Of a DNA stretch of 64,000 nucleotides, positions 1 to 8,396 are shown in pieces. The position numbers and the translations under genes are program-made. This DNA comes from JBCDKH01 sp964388485. Lineage in GTDB: Bacteria; Planctomycetota; Phycisphaerae; Tepidisphaerales; Tepidisphaeraceae. Numbering within the stretch: position 1 is the first letter of the stretch; every line of letters begins with the position of its first letter. The stretch spans positions 62,001 to 126,000 of the forward strand of contig CAYMAS010000004.1 of the NCBI GenBank assembly GCA_964388485.1, written 5' to 3'. Below the pieces are notes generated by a model, which saw nothing but the letters and a program-made list of their open reading frames with translations, did not search any database and was not told the DNA's origin.

Positions 1-86
1 GTCGATCTTCACAGCCCCAGTCTACAACACCCGATTCATCCGTCCAGCCGGATGAACGGCTCATTCGGCTCGGGCGTACATTTAGC

Positions 87-1247
87 ATGGCCCTCAACTG
101 GCAACGCCCCCTGCCGTCGATCTACCGGGAGCTGACCGACCCCGAGCTGCGGTTCCGCATTAAAGAAGCCAAGGACTCGCTCGGTGATGAACTGGTCATC
201 CTCGGCCACCACTATCAGCAGGACGACGTCATCGAATTTGCCGACAAGCAGGGCGATTCGTTCGAGCTCTCCCGCTTCGCCGCCGACCTCGACAAGGCCA
301 AGTACGTCGTCTTCTGCGGCGTCCACTTCATGGCGGAGACGGCCGACATCCTGACGAACGTCTCGGTACAGGTCATCCTGCCTGACCTTGGAGCCGGCTG
401 CTCGATGGCGGACATGGCGGACATCGACCAGACGGAAGCCTGCTGGGAGCAACTCGAAGAGGTCTTCGACGGCGACCCGCCGGTGGTGCCGGTGACCTAC
501 ATGAATTCGTCAGCCGACATCAAGAGCTTCGTCGGCGAGCATGGCGGCGCGGTCTGCACGTCATCGAACGCCCGCACCGTCCTCGACTGGGCGCTGGAGC
601 GTCGCCAAAAGATCCTCTTCTTCCCCGACCAGCACCTCGGCCGAAACACCGCTGCGAGCATGGGTTACGACCCGGACCGCGACATGGTCCTGTGGGACCC
701 GCGTAAGGACCTCGGCGGCAACACAGAAGAAGACCTCAAGCGAGCCACGTTCCTGCTCTGGAAAGGCCACTGCTCCGTCCACGCTCTATTCCGGCCCGAG
801 CATGTTGACCAGGCACGCGAGCAGTACCCGGACGTCAAGGTCCTCGTTCACCCGGAGTGCAAGAAAGAGGTCGTCGACAAGGCCGACATGGCCGGCAGCA
901 CGGCCTACATCGTCGACCAGGTGCGCGCCGCCGAACCCGGCACCGTCTGGGCCATCGGCACCGAGGTCCACCTCGTCAATCGGCTCCGCCAGCAGCATCC
1001 GGAGCAGACGATCTTCGTCCTCAGCGAGTGTCAGTGCCTCTGCACCACGATGACGCGGATCGATCTGCCGCACCTGTGCTACGTGCTCGAAGAGCTCGTC
1101 GCCGGCAACGTCGTCAACGAGATCAAGGTCGACGCCACCACCCGCAAGTGGGCCACCATAGCCCTTGATCGGATGCTCGAACTCAAAGGCACCGGCAACC
1201 CAATCGGCAAGAATCAACCCACCGCCGCCGCATCGATCATCGACTGA
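87..1247 (+). CDS. nadA: Quinolinate synthase NadA
   Basis: Condenses iminoaspartate with dihydroxyacetone phosphate to quinolinate in cytosolic de novo NAD synthesis. The 386-residue protein carries the family's repeated blocks: LGHHYQQDDV near residue 39, FCGVHFMAETADIL at 76-89, VCTSSNA at 156-162, VHPECKKEV at 254-262 and SECQCLC at 313-319. Cys77, Cys157 and one of Cys315/317/319 are the expected 4Fe-4S ligands. The length fits the longer NadA form. The ATG at 87 precedes a typical NadA N-terminus. No nadB or nadC lies nearby, so it appears to stand alone. A near-palindrome follows the stop. Confidence 0.96.
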   Translation: MALNWQRPLPSIYRELTDPELRFRIKEAKDSLGDELVILGHHYQQDDVIEFADKQGDSFELSRFAADLDKAKYVVFCGVHFMAETADILTNVSVQVILPDLGAGCSMADMADIDQTEACWEQLEEVFDGDPPVVPVTYMNSSADIKSFVGEHGGAVCTSSNARTVLDWALERRQKILFFPDQHLGRNTAASMGYDPDRDMVLWDPRKDLGGNTEEDLKRATFLLWKGHCSVHALFRPEHVDQAREQYPDVKVLVHPECKKEVVDKADMAGSTAYIVDQVRAAEPGTVWAIGTEVHLVNRLRQQHPEQTIFVLSECQCLCTTMTRIDLPHLCYVLEELVAGNVVNEIKVDATTRKWATIALDRMLELKGTGNPIGKNQPTAAASIID

Positions 1248-1261
1248 GCATCCGACTCAGG

Positions 1262-1283
1262 CCGCAGAGTTCGAATTCTGCGG
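1262..1283 (+). terminator. Near-perfect palindrome after nadA
   Basis: A 22-nt palindrome (CCGCAGA...TCTGCGG with a central TTCGAA and one G-T pair) begins 14 bases after the nadA stop. The following run is TCCGACAGG, not a T-tract. It could therefore be a T-poor terminator or an mRNA 3'-end stabilising hairpin. The assignment rests on position and symmetry only. Confidence 0.4.
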
Positions 1284-1351
1284 TCCGACAGGCTCACCCG
1301 GATCACTCCGAACGTTGACCGTCTTTCGATGGATGACGTAACGTTCTCGCT

Positions 1352-2257
1352 GTGACGGACGCTCCTGCTGTACCCGACTCGTCCGACCTGCCCAGAACGC
1401 TCGTCGCCATCCCGGTCCACAACGAGGCCGATCACGCGGTCAAAGTGCTCCAACGGCTCGAACGCGAGGTGCCGTTCGACACACTCTTCGTCGACGACGC
1501 CTCCACGGACGGCACCACGGATCTGCTCGACGAAGGCAGCGACGCCGGCGACTTCCACCACGTCCGCCACGAGACCAACCGCGGCTACGGCGGTGCCCTC
1601 GTCACCGCATTCAGCTGGGCAGATGCCCGCGGCTACGAGTGGATCATCACGATGGACTGCGACGAGCAGCACGACCCGGGCAACCTGCCCGCCTTTGCCC
1701 GTGCCATCGCTGACGACGACGCAGACATCGTCAGCGGCACCCGGTACTCGACCGATGCCGCCGACGGCGATCTGCCGCCGGCCGAACGTCGCCTCGTCAA
1801 TCTGATCCTTACCGCGACCATTAACGACCTGTTCGGCTGGACACTGACCGACACCTTCTGCGGCTTCAAGGCTCACCGCGTCGGGCCGACGATGGCGCTC
1901 GACCTCGACGAGTTCGGCTACGCCTTTCCGTTGCAGCTGTGGCCCCGAGCGTTCTCGAACGGGTTGCGGGTTCGGGAGATTCCGGTGCGTCGCATCTACA
2001 ACGACCTCAACCGCTCGTTCGGCAACGACGTGCGTGCCGGCGACCTCGATGATGCGGGGAATCGGCTCAAGCACTATCTCGACGTCCTGCGACACGAACT
2101 CTGCGGCCTGGGCCTGCCCGAGCTTCGCGACGCGCTGCCGCAGGCGGCGGAGACGTTCCTCGACCAGATCGCTGACCGTGACGTGAGCGACCGCGGGAGC
2201 ATGTCGCGTCGCCTCCGCGAGCGGCTCGTCGACGCCGCCGCCGTGCCCTGTCCGTAA
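1352..2257 (+). CDS. Glycosyltransferase family 2 (polyprenyl-phosphate sugar transferase type)
   Basis: This 301-residue cytosolic protein resembles the DPM1/GtrB-like branch of GT2, which transfers a sugar from a nucleotide donor to polyprenyl phosphate. The GT-A signatures are AIPVHNEADH at 19-28, FVDDASTDGT at 47-56, NRGYGGAL at 76-83, the DxD-like MDCDEQHDP at 101-109, VSGTRY and DTFCGFKAHR. There is no C-terminal membrane pair. It starts with GTG just after a spacer that shows no other gene. The actual donor and acceptor cannot be read from sequence. The next gene starts 31 bases downstream on the same strand, suggesting co-transcription. Confidence 0.85.
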   Translation: MTDAPAVPDSSDLPRTLVAIPVHNEADHAVKVLQRLEREVPFDTLFVDDASTDGTTDLLDEGSDAGDFHHVRHETNRGYGGALVTAFSWADARGYEWIITMDCDEQHDPGNLPAFARAIADDDADIVSGTRYSTDAADGDLPPAERRLVNLILTATINDLFGWTLTDTFCGFKAHRVGPTMALDLDEFGYAFPLQLWPRAFSNGLRVREIPVRRIYNDLNRSFGNDVRAGDLDDAGNRLKHYLDVLRHELCGLGLPELRDALPQAAETFLDQIADRDVSDRGSMSRRLRERLVDAAAVPCP

Positions 2258-2288
2258 GCCGCCGTCCTGTCCTTGATTAGCCGACGCT

Positions 2289-3782
2289 GTGCCTACCGCC
2301 ACCGGATCATCCCTCGGCCAGACGTACGGCGACTGGGTTGCCCCCAAAAGCGACGGCGACCTGCTCATCTGGCCTGATGCACCAACGCTGCCCGACGTCG
2401 CTCGCGACAACCGCCGCCTGCTCGACGCGGCGGATCACGTCAGCTTCCTAGGCCATTTACTGCCGGAGTTGCGGCGTGACATGCGCGGCTTTCTCGGCGT
2501 AACCGACGACAGCGGACCGCTCGTGATGACGGGGCACCAGAGCGAGCTGCACCATCCGGGCGTCTGGGTGAAGAACGTAATCATTCACCACGTCGCCCGA
2601 GCCGTCGGCGGCGAGGCGTGGCACGTGGCGGTGGACACGGATTCGCCCAAGCACCTGACGCTCAAGTGGCCCGGCTTCAAAGGCAAGATCAGCGACGACC
2701 CGCGGCTTCACGGCGTGGCGTGGGCGGGTCTGCTCGACCCACCAACGCCGGAGCATCTGGAACACCTCGAAGCCGCCGCCGTTGACCTGCCGCTGATGGC
2801 CGAGTTTCTGGCGGACGTCAGGCGTTACCTGATCGACCAACGCGACTCGCCGTCGCCGATGACGTTGGCGGGTGCGATGCTCGACGCGACGCACAAGCTC
2901 GATTGGTCGCTAGGCCTGCGATACGCGACCGCCTTGTCGAGTGGCTTGTTCGAGTCGCTTCCGTGGCTGACGATGGCCTTGTCAATCGCCCAAGATGCCG
3001 ACGAGTTCGCCCGGCATTACAACGCGGCACTTGCGGAGAATCGGCACGCCAACGGCATCACGGACCCCGACCGGCCGATGCCGGACCTGGCGACGGAGGA
3101 TGGGGTCGAGATTCCGTTTTGGCTTGACGATCTTCGGCAAGGACGTCGGCGTCGGGCGGTCGTTCGTGATGGCCGCCTGCTGTCGCACGATGACGGCGAA
3201 ACCTTAGAATTACCGGACGAACCGGCTGCTTTGCTGATGCAGCTTCGCCGCCGCGGCCTGCGAATCTCGTCACGCGCGTTGTCGCTCACCCTGTTCCTGC
3301 GACTCATCGCCAGCGACCTGTTCGTTCATGGCGTCGGCGGCGGGCACTACGACCAGGTTCTCGATGCGATCTTCAAGAGCTACCTGAAGCTCGACCCGCC
3401 CACCTTCGTCGTCGCCACCGCCACGCTGCACCACCCCGACGCCGGTATCGCCGAGCGCGTCTGTCCGCGTTGCCTTAAGGAGACGGAGCACCGGCTACGC
3501 CACGACGTGCTGGGCGACGAGAAGGCGATGTGGCTTCGGAAGATCAATGGTGCGACAACAATCCGGGAAAGGCGTGAAGCGTTCGCCGAGTATCAAGATC
3601 GTCGCCACGCTGCTTTGGCGACTGACACGCGGTTCCGACAGTTCCTTCGACACCGCGACGAGCAGCTCGATCTCGCCGACCGACAGGCAATCCTCTTCAA
3701 TCGCGAGCTCTTTTTCCCGATCCAGACGGAGCGACGCCTCCGCGACCTCATCGCTCGCGTCGAGGCTGCTGCGGCCCGCTGA
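2289..3782 (+). CDS. Conserved protein, possibly distantly BshC-like
   Basis: This 497-residue protein starts at GTG. Residues around 80-110 contain VMTGHQSELHHPGVWVKN. That resembles the GQQxGLFxGPLY block that opens the Rossmann domain of BshC, the cysteine-adding enzyme of bacillithiol synthesis. A later FLRLIASDLFVHGVGG segment also sits where BshC has a conserved catalytic-domain block. A CPRC pair near residue 398 might bind metal. The length is slightly below BshC's usual 520-540. The relationship is a weak inference, and a planctomycete-specific family of unknown role is equally possible. No bshA or bshB gene is in the window. Confidence 0.45.
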   Translation: MPTATGSSLGQTYGDWVAPKSDGDLLIWPDAPTLPDVARDNRRLLDAADHVSFLGHLLPELRRDMRGFLGVTDDSGPLVMTGHQSELHHPGVWVKNVIIHHVARAVGGEAWHVAVDTDSPKHLTLKWPGFKGKISDDPRLHGVAWAGLLDPPTPEHLEHLEAAAVDLPLMAEFLADVRRYLIDQRDSPSPMTLAGAMLDATHKLDWSLGLRYATALSSGLFESLPWLTMALSIAQDADEFARHYNAALAENRHANGITDPDRPMPDLATEDGVEIPFWLDDLRQGRRRRAVVRDGRLLSHDDGETLELPDEPAALLMQLRRRGLRISSRALSLTLFLRLIASDLFVHGVGGGHYDQVLDAIFKSYLKLDPPTFVVATATLHHPDAGIAERVCPRCLKETEHRLRHDVLGDEKAMWLRKINGATTIRERREAFAEYQDRRHAALATDTRFRQFLRHRDEQLDLADRQAILFNRELFFPIQTERRLRDLIARVEAAAAR

Positions 3783-3823
3783 CTCGTTCTGTGCCAGTCC
3801 ACTGACAACCGCGCTGATCGAGA

Positions 3824-4990
3824 TCAGAACGGTGCCGCGTCTCCGTTGCGCCACCACGAATCTTCGTCGGGCTCGTCGTCATCGTCATCGACGTCGTCCT
3901 CACGAACCGCCTTCGTCAGGGCGAGGCCGAACGCCTCGCTTGCGATCTCGATACACCGGCGGGCGTGGTCGGTTAGAGGCTGGTCGTCACGGCGGAACAG
4001 CACGATCGTGCCGAGGGATTCGCCGAGGTAGGTCGTAGTGCAGCCGAGGAAGGCCTGATCGATCAGCGGCGCGTGCGTCTTGTTAAGCGGGTCGATGGCC
4101 GGCAGCTTGTCTTCGGGCGAAGCCGAATAGATCGCGGGCTTGCCGGCAGCGGTGCGTGCCTTGTAACAGTCGGGCAGAACGTGCTCGCGGAGCCAGTCGA
4201 CGACCTCCTCCTCACCCGGCACCGTGTGCTTCATGTAGGCGGCGAGTTCGGGATCGCCTTCGTCATTATCCAAGAAAATCGCGATGTTTCCGTCACCGAC
4301 CTGCCGCAGCAGCCAGTCCATCAGGTGGCAAAGAAGCTGCTCGAGGTCGGCAGCGTCGTCGAGAAGGCCATGAAGGTGCTTGCCGAGGCGGACCTGTTCC
4401 ATCTCTCTGGCGACGTCGCCATAGCCGTCGATGAAGTCGTTGCACAGGACGTCGACACGTTGGCTGACGGTGCGGCGAGCGACATTGAGCTGGCGGACGG
4501 CGCTGCGGAGGCGATCGAGCCGGCGGTCGATGTGGTTCTCTGCCACGGCACGGGCGGCGACCTTCACGAGCCGCTGGCGAAGCCGGCTTGCGTCGGCGAT
4601 GCGGGTCGGCAGGTAGTCCGTCGCGCCCCGCTCGATGGCTTCGAGGGCTCGCGGCAGCGTCGGTTCCGGATCAGCCACCACCACCGGCACCCCAGCCGGC
4701 AAGGCGGCCAGAACCTCGGCGTCGCTCACCGTCATCAGCACCGCCGTCGGACCAGCGGCGGCGGCGACTTCATCGACGACGTCGTCGGCACGAGCCCGCA
4801 CGACGTCACCGCCCACGACCGAACGAACGGCTCGAATGTCCTTGGAATCTTCAGAAACGACCACCCAACGCGTCTGCCGAAGGACTTGTGCAGCATCAAC
4901 TAACGCCGCGGCGGAACGACGACGACGACGAACGGGGGACGATGGTGTGGTGGTGGACGACATCGGCGACAGGCTCTGGCGACGCGGCAT
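3824..4990 (-). CDS. Receiver-like plus GAF-like regulatory protein
   Basis: This is a 388-residue protein. Residues about 40-140 look like a degenerate response-regulator receiver fold (RWVVVSEDSKD, VPVVVADPEP, IERGATDYLPTR), but the usual phospho-acceptor Asp context is unclear. A helical stretch follows. From about 225 to 360 there is a GAF-like sensor region (LCHLMDWLLRQVGDGNIAIFL, LGCTTTYLGESLGTIVLFRR). The C-terminus is strongly acidic (VREDDVDDDDDEPDEDSW). There is no output domain. It lies downstream of the ECF sigma factor and its small partner, with gaps of about 75-165 bases, so the three may form one regulatory operon. The ATG at 4990 or the one nine codons later could be the start. 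Confidence 0.6.
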   Translation of the reverse strand: MPRRQSLSPMSSTTTPSSPVRRRRRSAAALVDAAQVLRQTRWVVVSEDSKDIRAVRSVVGGDVVRARADDVVDEVAAAAGPTAVLMTVSDAEVLAALPAGVPVVVADPEPTLPRALEAIERGATDYLPTRIADASRLRQRLVKVAARAVAENHIDRRLDRLRSAVRQLNVARRTVSQRVDVLCNDFIDGYGDVAREMEQVRLGKHLHGLLDDAADLEQLLCHLMDWLLRQVGDGNIAIFLDNDEGDPELAAYMKHTVPGEEEVVDWLREHVLPDCYKARTAAGKPAIYSASPEDKLPAIDPLNKTHAPLIDQAFLGCTTTYLGESLGTIVLFRRDDQPLTDHARRCIEIASEAFGLALTKAVREDDVDDDDDEPDEDSWWRNGDAAPF

Positions 4991-5066
4991 GCGTTGCCTT
5001 GGCTCTTGTCGATCCGATGGTGGTGCTACTTGACCTGACGCCCGACTTCAGCGTCCTTCCCGCGGC

Positions 5067-5393
5067 TCAAGCCTGCTCAGGCGCGTCGGGCGAATGGGCG
5101 AAGGTCCGGCCGACCGACGTCGGGTTGCTGAGCATCCGACCCGCGCTTCCGCCCGCTTGAGCCGGTGGAGCCTCTTCGACGCGACGCATCGTCTCGCTGA
5201 CCAGGTCAATCGACGGCGAAGCAGCGGGCAGCAAGTCGAGCAGGCCCAGTAACTTGTCGGCCTGCCGGGTGCGCTCCGCAAGGTCATCGCCGGACGCGGC
5301 GGCACCATCGAGCAGGACGTCCACAGCGCGTGCGTCCGCCGGAGCCAACGTGGCATCGGTGGAGGGCGAGGCTGAGGTGTTTCGAGGGTTCAT
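5067..5393 (-). CDS. Small protein downstream of ECF sigma factor
   Basis: This 108-residue soluble protein has no recognised domain. It is rich in Ala, Asp, Leu and Arg, with a central helical stretch (ERTRQADKLLGLLDLLPA) and a second helix (IDLVSETMRRVEEA). There is no zinc-binding HxxxCxxC anti-sigma motif and no membrane segment. The C-terminal 35 residues look disordered. It follows the sigma-factor gene on the same strand after a gap of about 165 bases. An anti-sigma or accessory role is suggested by position only. Confidence 0.5.
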   Translation of the reverse strand: MNPRNTSASPSTDATLAPADARAVDVLLDGAAASGDDLAERTRQADKLLGLLDLLPAASPSIDLVSETMRRVEEAPPAQAGGSAGRMLSNPTSVGRTFAHSPDAPEQA

Positions 5394-5558
5394 GATGATT
5401 CCGTTCGTCCAAAGGACCGGCGGGCGGTTCGACGGATGCCGCGGGGCGCAGCTGCCTGTCGCCGGCCGTCTCTTGCGGTGCTACGTCTATCGGATGCAGG
5501 CGTTCGATGCGACCGATGAAATGGAAGATTCTTCTTGGCCGGCCACAATCATCGGCGT

Positions 5559-6218
5559 TCAGGCCGCTTCCTCGTTCGCGGGCGTGCCGTCTTCGGCCAG
5601 GCCGGCCTGGTGTTTCCACGTATCAGCGAACATGGCCACTGCGGCATGAAGTCGACTTTTGACCGTTCCTAAGGGAATCTCAAGGATATCGGCGATCTGC
5701 TTGTACGGAAACTGGTGGAAGTAGCTCAGCATCAGGATCTCCCGCAGGTGATCCGGCAGCTGATGCACCACCTCCCGAACCTGGCCAGCCAACTCGTTAC
5801 GTCGCGCCGGCTCGTCAATCGGCGGCAAATCGGCAGCCATTAAGTCGATGAACGTCCCGCCGTCGCCGTTGCCGCCGCTGATCTCGGCATGAAGCGGAGC
5901 CGCGGGTCGCCGAGCCTTGCTCCGCATCAAGTCCCGGGCCTTGTTCGCCGCAATTGTAAACAGCCAGGGCCGAAACCGACGCGTCGGATCGAAGCTGTGG
6001 CCACTCTGGTGAACTTGCAGAAATGCTTCCTGGAAAACATCTTCGGCCGCCGCCCGGTCGCCGAGGAAGCGGGCCAGAAACGCGAACAGCTCCCGCTCGT
6101 ACCGACTCACCAGCTGCCGAAACGACGCCAAATCGCCGTTGAGGTACTGCTCGAGCAGCTTCTCATCCGTCACGTCTTGGCCCCCGGCGGGCTTGCTGTT
6201 GGCGACTCCGCTCGACAT
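5559..6218 (-). CDS. ECF-type RNA polymerase sigma factor
   Basis: This is a 219-residue sigma-70 family factor with only regions 2 and 4. Region 2 spans about residues 20-90, with the core-binding and -10 recognition parts FRQLVSRYERELFAFLARF, AAEDVFQEAFLQVH and FRPWLFTIAANKARDLMRS. Region 4 covers about 145-200, with the helix-turn-helix SYFHQFPYKQIADIL followed by PLGTVKSRLH. It has about 20 extra residues at the C-terminus. It should redirect RNA polymerase in response to an unknown signal. It is divergent from rlmN, with a 118-base gap that must hold both promoters, and is followed by a small unknown protein and a GAF-type regulator on the same strand. Confidence 0.93.
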   Translation of the reverse strand: MSSGVANSKPAGGQDVTDEKLLEQYLNGDLASFRQLVSRYERELFAFLARFLGDRAAAEDVFQEAFLQVHQSGHSFDPTRRFRPWLFTIAANKARDLMRSKARRPAAPLHAEISGGNGDGGTFIDLMAADLPPIDEPARRNELAGQVREVVHQLPDHLREILMLSYFHQFPYKQIADILEIPLGTVKSRLHAAVAMFADTWKHQAGLAEDGTPANEEAA

Positions 6219-6336
6219 CCGCAGGGACTGTATGACGTCAGGTGCCCCTGTCGCCCGAAAACTTGACGAACCGACACGCCCGCCGAACTACCGGCCGGCC
6301 AACGACGTAGCCGCCGCTACGCTCCCGTCCCTCAGC

Positions 6337-7452
6337 ATGCCGACTTTCGCCCCGCCCACCTCTCGCGTCGACCCCTTCGAGGCCTCGCCCGACGAGATGA
6401 AGACCGCCGCCCAGTCCCTGGGCTGGCCCGGCTTCCGCGGCAAGCAGGTCAGCAAGTGGCTCTTCGACCAGCTCACGAGCGAGCCGGATGACATGACCAA
6501 TCTTCCGGCCCATGACCGGCAACGAGTTAAAGACGCCTTCGACTTCGACATCGGCACCGTCGCCAGCGATCAGCTCTCCGCCGACGGCACCCATAAGATG
6601 CTCCTGAGCTGGGACGACGGTGCCGAAGCCGAGTGCGTCATGATCCCCGACGGCGATCGACGGACCGCGTGCGTGTCGAGCCAGGTCGGGTGCCCCGTCG
6701 GGTGCCGATTCTGCGCCAGCGGGGTCGCCGGGTTGAAGATGAACCTCTCGGCGGGTCGGATTCTGCGGCAGGTCTGGCACCTCTCCCGCGGCCTTCGCCA
6801 GCGCCGCGACCCTGTCGGAAGGATCACGAATCTGGTCTTTATGGGTATGGGCGAACCCTTGGCCAATTACCATCACGTGCTCAAGGCGAACCGTTTGCTT
6901 CACAATCCGGACGGTTTCGGCCTAGGGTGGCGGCGGATCACGCTCAGCACGGTCGGCGTCCCGCCGAAGATGCGGCAGCTCGCCGACGAGAACGTGCCGA
7001 TCAACCTCGCCCTCTCGCTCCACGCGCCGAATGAGTCGTTGAGACGCGAGATCATCCCCTGGGCCGACCACTTCGATCTCGCCGACATCCTCGACGCCTG
7101 CCGCCACTACTTTCGGCAGACGGGCCGCGAAATCACCTTCGAGTACATCCTGCTCGACGGTGTCAACGACGGCCCGGCGGAGGCTCAGGAGCTGATTGAC
7201 ATCTGCCGACGCGGCTGGTTCAAGGTCAACATCAACCTGCTCCGTTACAACGAGGTCGAGGGCCTGCCCTTCAAGCGGCCGTCGAGCGAGCGGGTTGTCC
7301 GATTCCAGAACAAGCTCCGCGACGCCGGCGTCAACGCGCACGTCCGCAAGAGCCGAGGCCGCGACATCGACGCCGCCTGCGGCCAGTTGCGACGCAAGAA
7401 GACCGCTCAAGACGTGCCGGAACTGGTGCAACTGCGGCGAGTGGCTTCATAG
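6337..7452 (+). CDS. rlmN: Dual-specificity 23S rRNA/tRNA (adenine-C2) methyltransferase RlmN
   Basis: A radical-SAM enzyme that methylates C2 of A2503 in 23S rRNA and of A37 in some tRNAs. With the ATG at 6337 the protein is 371 residues, the usual size. The 4Fe-4S motif is CPVGCRFC (Cys119, Cys123, Cys126). The two catalytic cysteines of the ping-pong mechanism are Cys112 (ACVSSQVGC) and Cys348 (GRDIDAACGQL). FMGMGEPLANY and LALSLHAPNE are further family blocks. The frame stays open upstream to 6139, but that extension overlaps the sigma-factor coding region and has no family similarity, so it was not used. Confidence 0.95.
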   Translation: MPTFAPPTSRVDPFEASPDEMKTAAQSLGWPGFRGKQVSKWLFDQLTSEPDDMTNLPAHDRQRVKDAFDFDIGTVASDQLSADGTHKMLLSWDDGAEAECVMIPDGDRRTACVSSQVGCPVGCRFCASGVAGLKMNLSAGRILRQVWHLSRGLRQRRDPVGRITNLVFMGMGEPLANYHHVLKANRLLHNPDGFGLGWRRITLSTVGVPPKMRQLADENVPINLALSLHAPNESLRREIIPWADHFDLADILDACRHYFRQTGREITFEYILLDGVNDGPAEAQELIDICRRGWFKVNINLLRYNEVEGLPFKRPSSERVVRFQNKLRDAGVNAHVRKSRGRDIDAACGQLRRKKTAQDVPELVQLRRVAS

Positions 7453-7471
7453 TCGGGCTATAGTCGGCACC

Positions 7472-7786
7472 ATGAAGCACTTCATAGTGGCCGCTGCCCT
7501 TCTAGCATTCGCCGCCGCCGGCTGCGAGGACGAACCGGAGGTCATCGTTGTTGAAGATCCGGCCATTGAAACGGACTCGGCGCTTCCGGCACCAGCGATG
7601 TTCGCCTGTGTCACCTGCCCCGGCAGCATGGAGCTGCCGGTGGAGGACAACACGCCCTCCGCTGAGTTTGCCGGCAAGACGTATCACTTCTGCTGCGGCG
7701 GTTGCAAGTCGACGTTCGAGGAGGACCCGACGCAGTTCGTGACGGCCGATGAAGAAGCCCCGAGCACTCGGCCGGCGGGAGCTTGA
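7472..7786 (+). CDS. Putative lipoprotein with YHS/TRASH-like metal-binding domain
   Basis: A 104-residue exported protein. The first residues MKHFIVAAALLAFAAAGC form a lipoprotein signal with Cys18 as the lipidation site. After an acidic linker comes a cysteine-rich domain: CVTCPGS near residue 47, then TYHFCCGGCKSTFEEDPTQF at about 70-90. The latter matches the YHS pattern, in which an aromatic-containing CxxC-type loop can bind copper or other metals. It starts 19 bases after rlmN and is probably co-transcribed. A metal chaperone or sensor role is inferred only. Confidence 0.75.
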   Translation: MKHFIVAAALLAFAAAGCEDEPEVIVVEDPAIETDSALPAPAMFACVTCPGSMELPVEDNTPSAEFAGKTYHFCCGGCKSTFEEDPTQFVTADEEAPSTRPAGA

Positions 7787-7828
7787 GCAACGGATCAACC
7801 TAAAGCTGTTGACACTCCGCATCCTTCT

Positions 7829-7912
7829 CCGTCATCCCGAGCGCAGCCGATGGACCCCGTTCGGGCCTCTGAAATCACAGACGAGGTCCATCGGCTGCGC
7901 TCGGGATGACGG
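7829..7912. repeat. Long inverted repeat, copy 1 (GTCATCCCGAGC family)
   Basis: Two perfect 28-base arms (7829-7856 and 7885-7912) enclose a 28-base loop. The outer end of each arm reads CCGTCATCCCGAGCGCAGCC on one or other strand. It lies between the lipoprotein gene and the 3' end of tRNA-Thr. Two more diverged copies occur at 8665-8753 and 10996-11073. Transcribed, it would form a very stable hairpin. Confidence 0.85.
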
Positions 7913-7944
7913 AGGGGAAATTCAGATCGGCGATCCTGCACCCA

Positions 7945-8016
7945 AGCCGAACCCGGGATTTGAACCCGGAACCCCCACTTTACGAAAGTGGTGCTCTGCC
8001 GTTGAGCTAGTTCGGC
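7945..8016 (-). tRNA. tRNA-Thr (anticodon CGU)
   Basis: A 72-nt cloverleaf on the minus strand. The acceptor stem GCCGAAC pairs with GTTCGGC. The D-arm reads GCTCAACGGCAGAGC, and the anticodon stem CCACT/AGTGG encloses the loop TTCGTAA, giving anticodon CGT. The T-arm is CCGGGTTCAAATCCCGG and the discriminator base is T. CCA is not encoded. A 28-bp inverted-repeat element begins 71 bases upstream of its 5' end. Confidence 0.96.
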
Positions 8017-8087
8017 GGCGGCGGCATGGTTCGCCACCTTCCGCGGTGAGTCAACAACCTCCGAGCAGGTTCCTTCGCGACACCGGA

Positions 8088-8274
8088 CCCGGAGCGGCGT
8101 CGCTTGCGACGCGTCGGGGACTCTACCACCGCCTTGGACGCAAGATCGTTTGCTTTAGGACGCGGGATTGTTCGCTCTCGAACCCGAGTTCGTTCGCTTT
8201 CGGACGCAAGATCGTTCGCTTTCGGATGTCGAATTGCGGGTTCGCGGACGCGTCGCAAGCGACGCCGCTCCGGG
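8088..8274. mobile_element. MITE-like element: 28-bp perfect terminal inverted repeats around five 22-bp tandem units
   Basis: Perfect 28-base inverted arms lie at 8088-8115 and 8247-8274 (starting CCCGGAGCGGCGTCGCTTGC). Between them, 8137-8246 is exactly five direct units of 22 bases: 8137-8158, 8159-8180, 8181-8202, 8203-8224 and 8225-8246. Units 1 and 4 are the closest pair (both begin GACGCAAGATCGTT); unit 5 is the most diverged. A unit of 22 is not a multiple of three and no start codon or frame runs through convincingly, so it is read as non-coding. No target-site duplication was identified and no transposase is nearby. Confidence 0.75.
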
Positions 8275-8396
8275 GCATCCGTGAACTTCCGTAGACGCTT
8301 CGCCGTTGGAGCACTACGCTTCCCGACCCGCGACGGTCGATGTGCATCGACCCGCCACCTGACTGAACGACCGAACGAAAGAGACGAGACAGACCT

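Noticed and set aside
1..86. Possible end of an upstream gene
   Set aside because: No frame with recognisable sequence could be supported in so short a stretch.
1214..2410. A 398-codon open frame on the minus strand opposite the GT2 gene
   Set aside because: It lies fully antisense to a motif-rich glycosyltransferase, has no recognisable domain, and such frames are common in GC-rich DNA.
6139..6336. Longer N-terminus for RlmN
   Set aside because: It overlaps the coding region of the divergent sigma factor, and family similarity starts after 6337.
8137..8246. CRISPR array
   Set aside because: The five 22-base units are contiguous with no spacers, and no cas genes are present.
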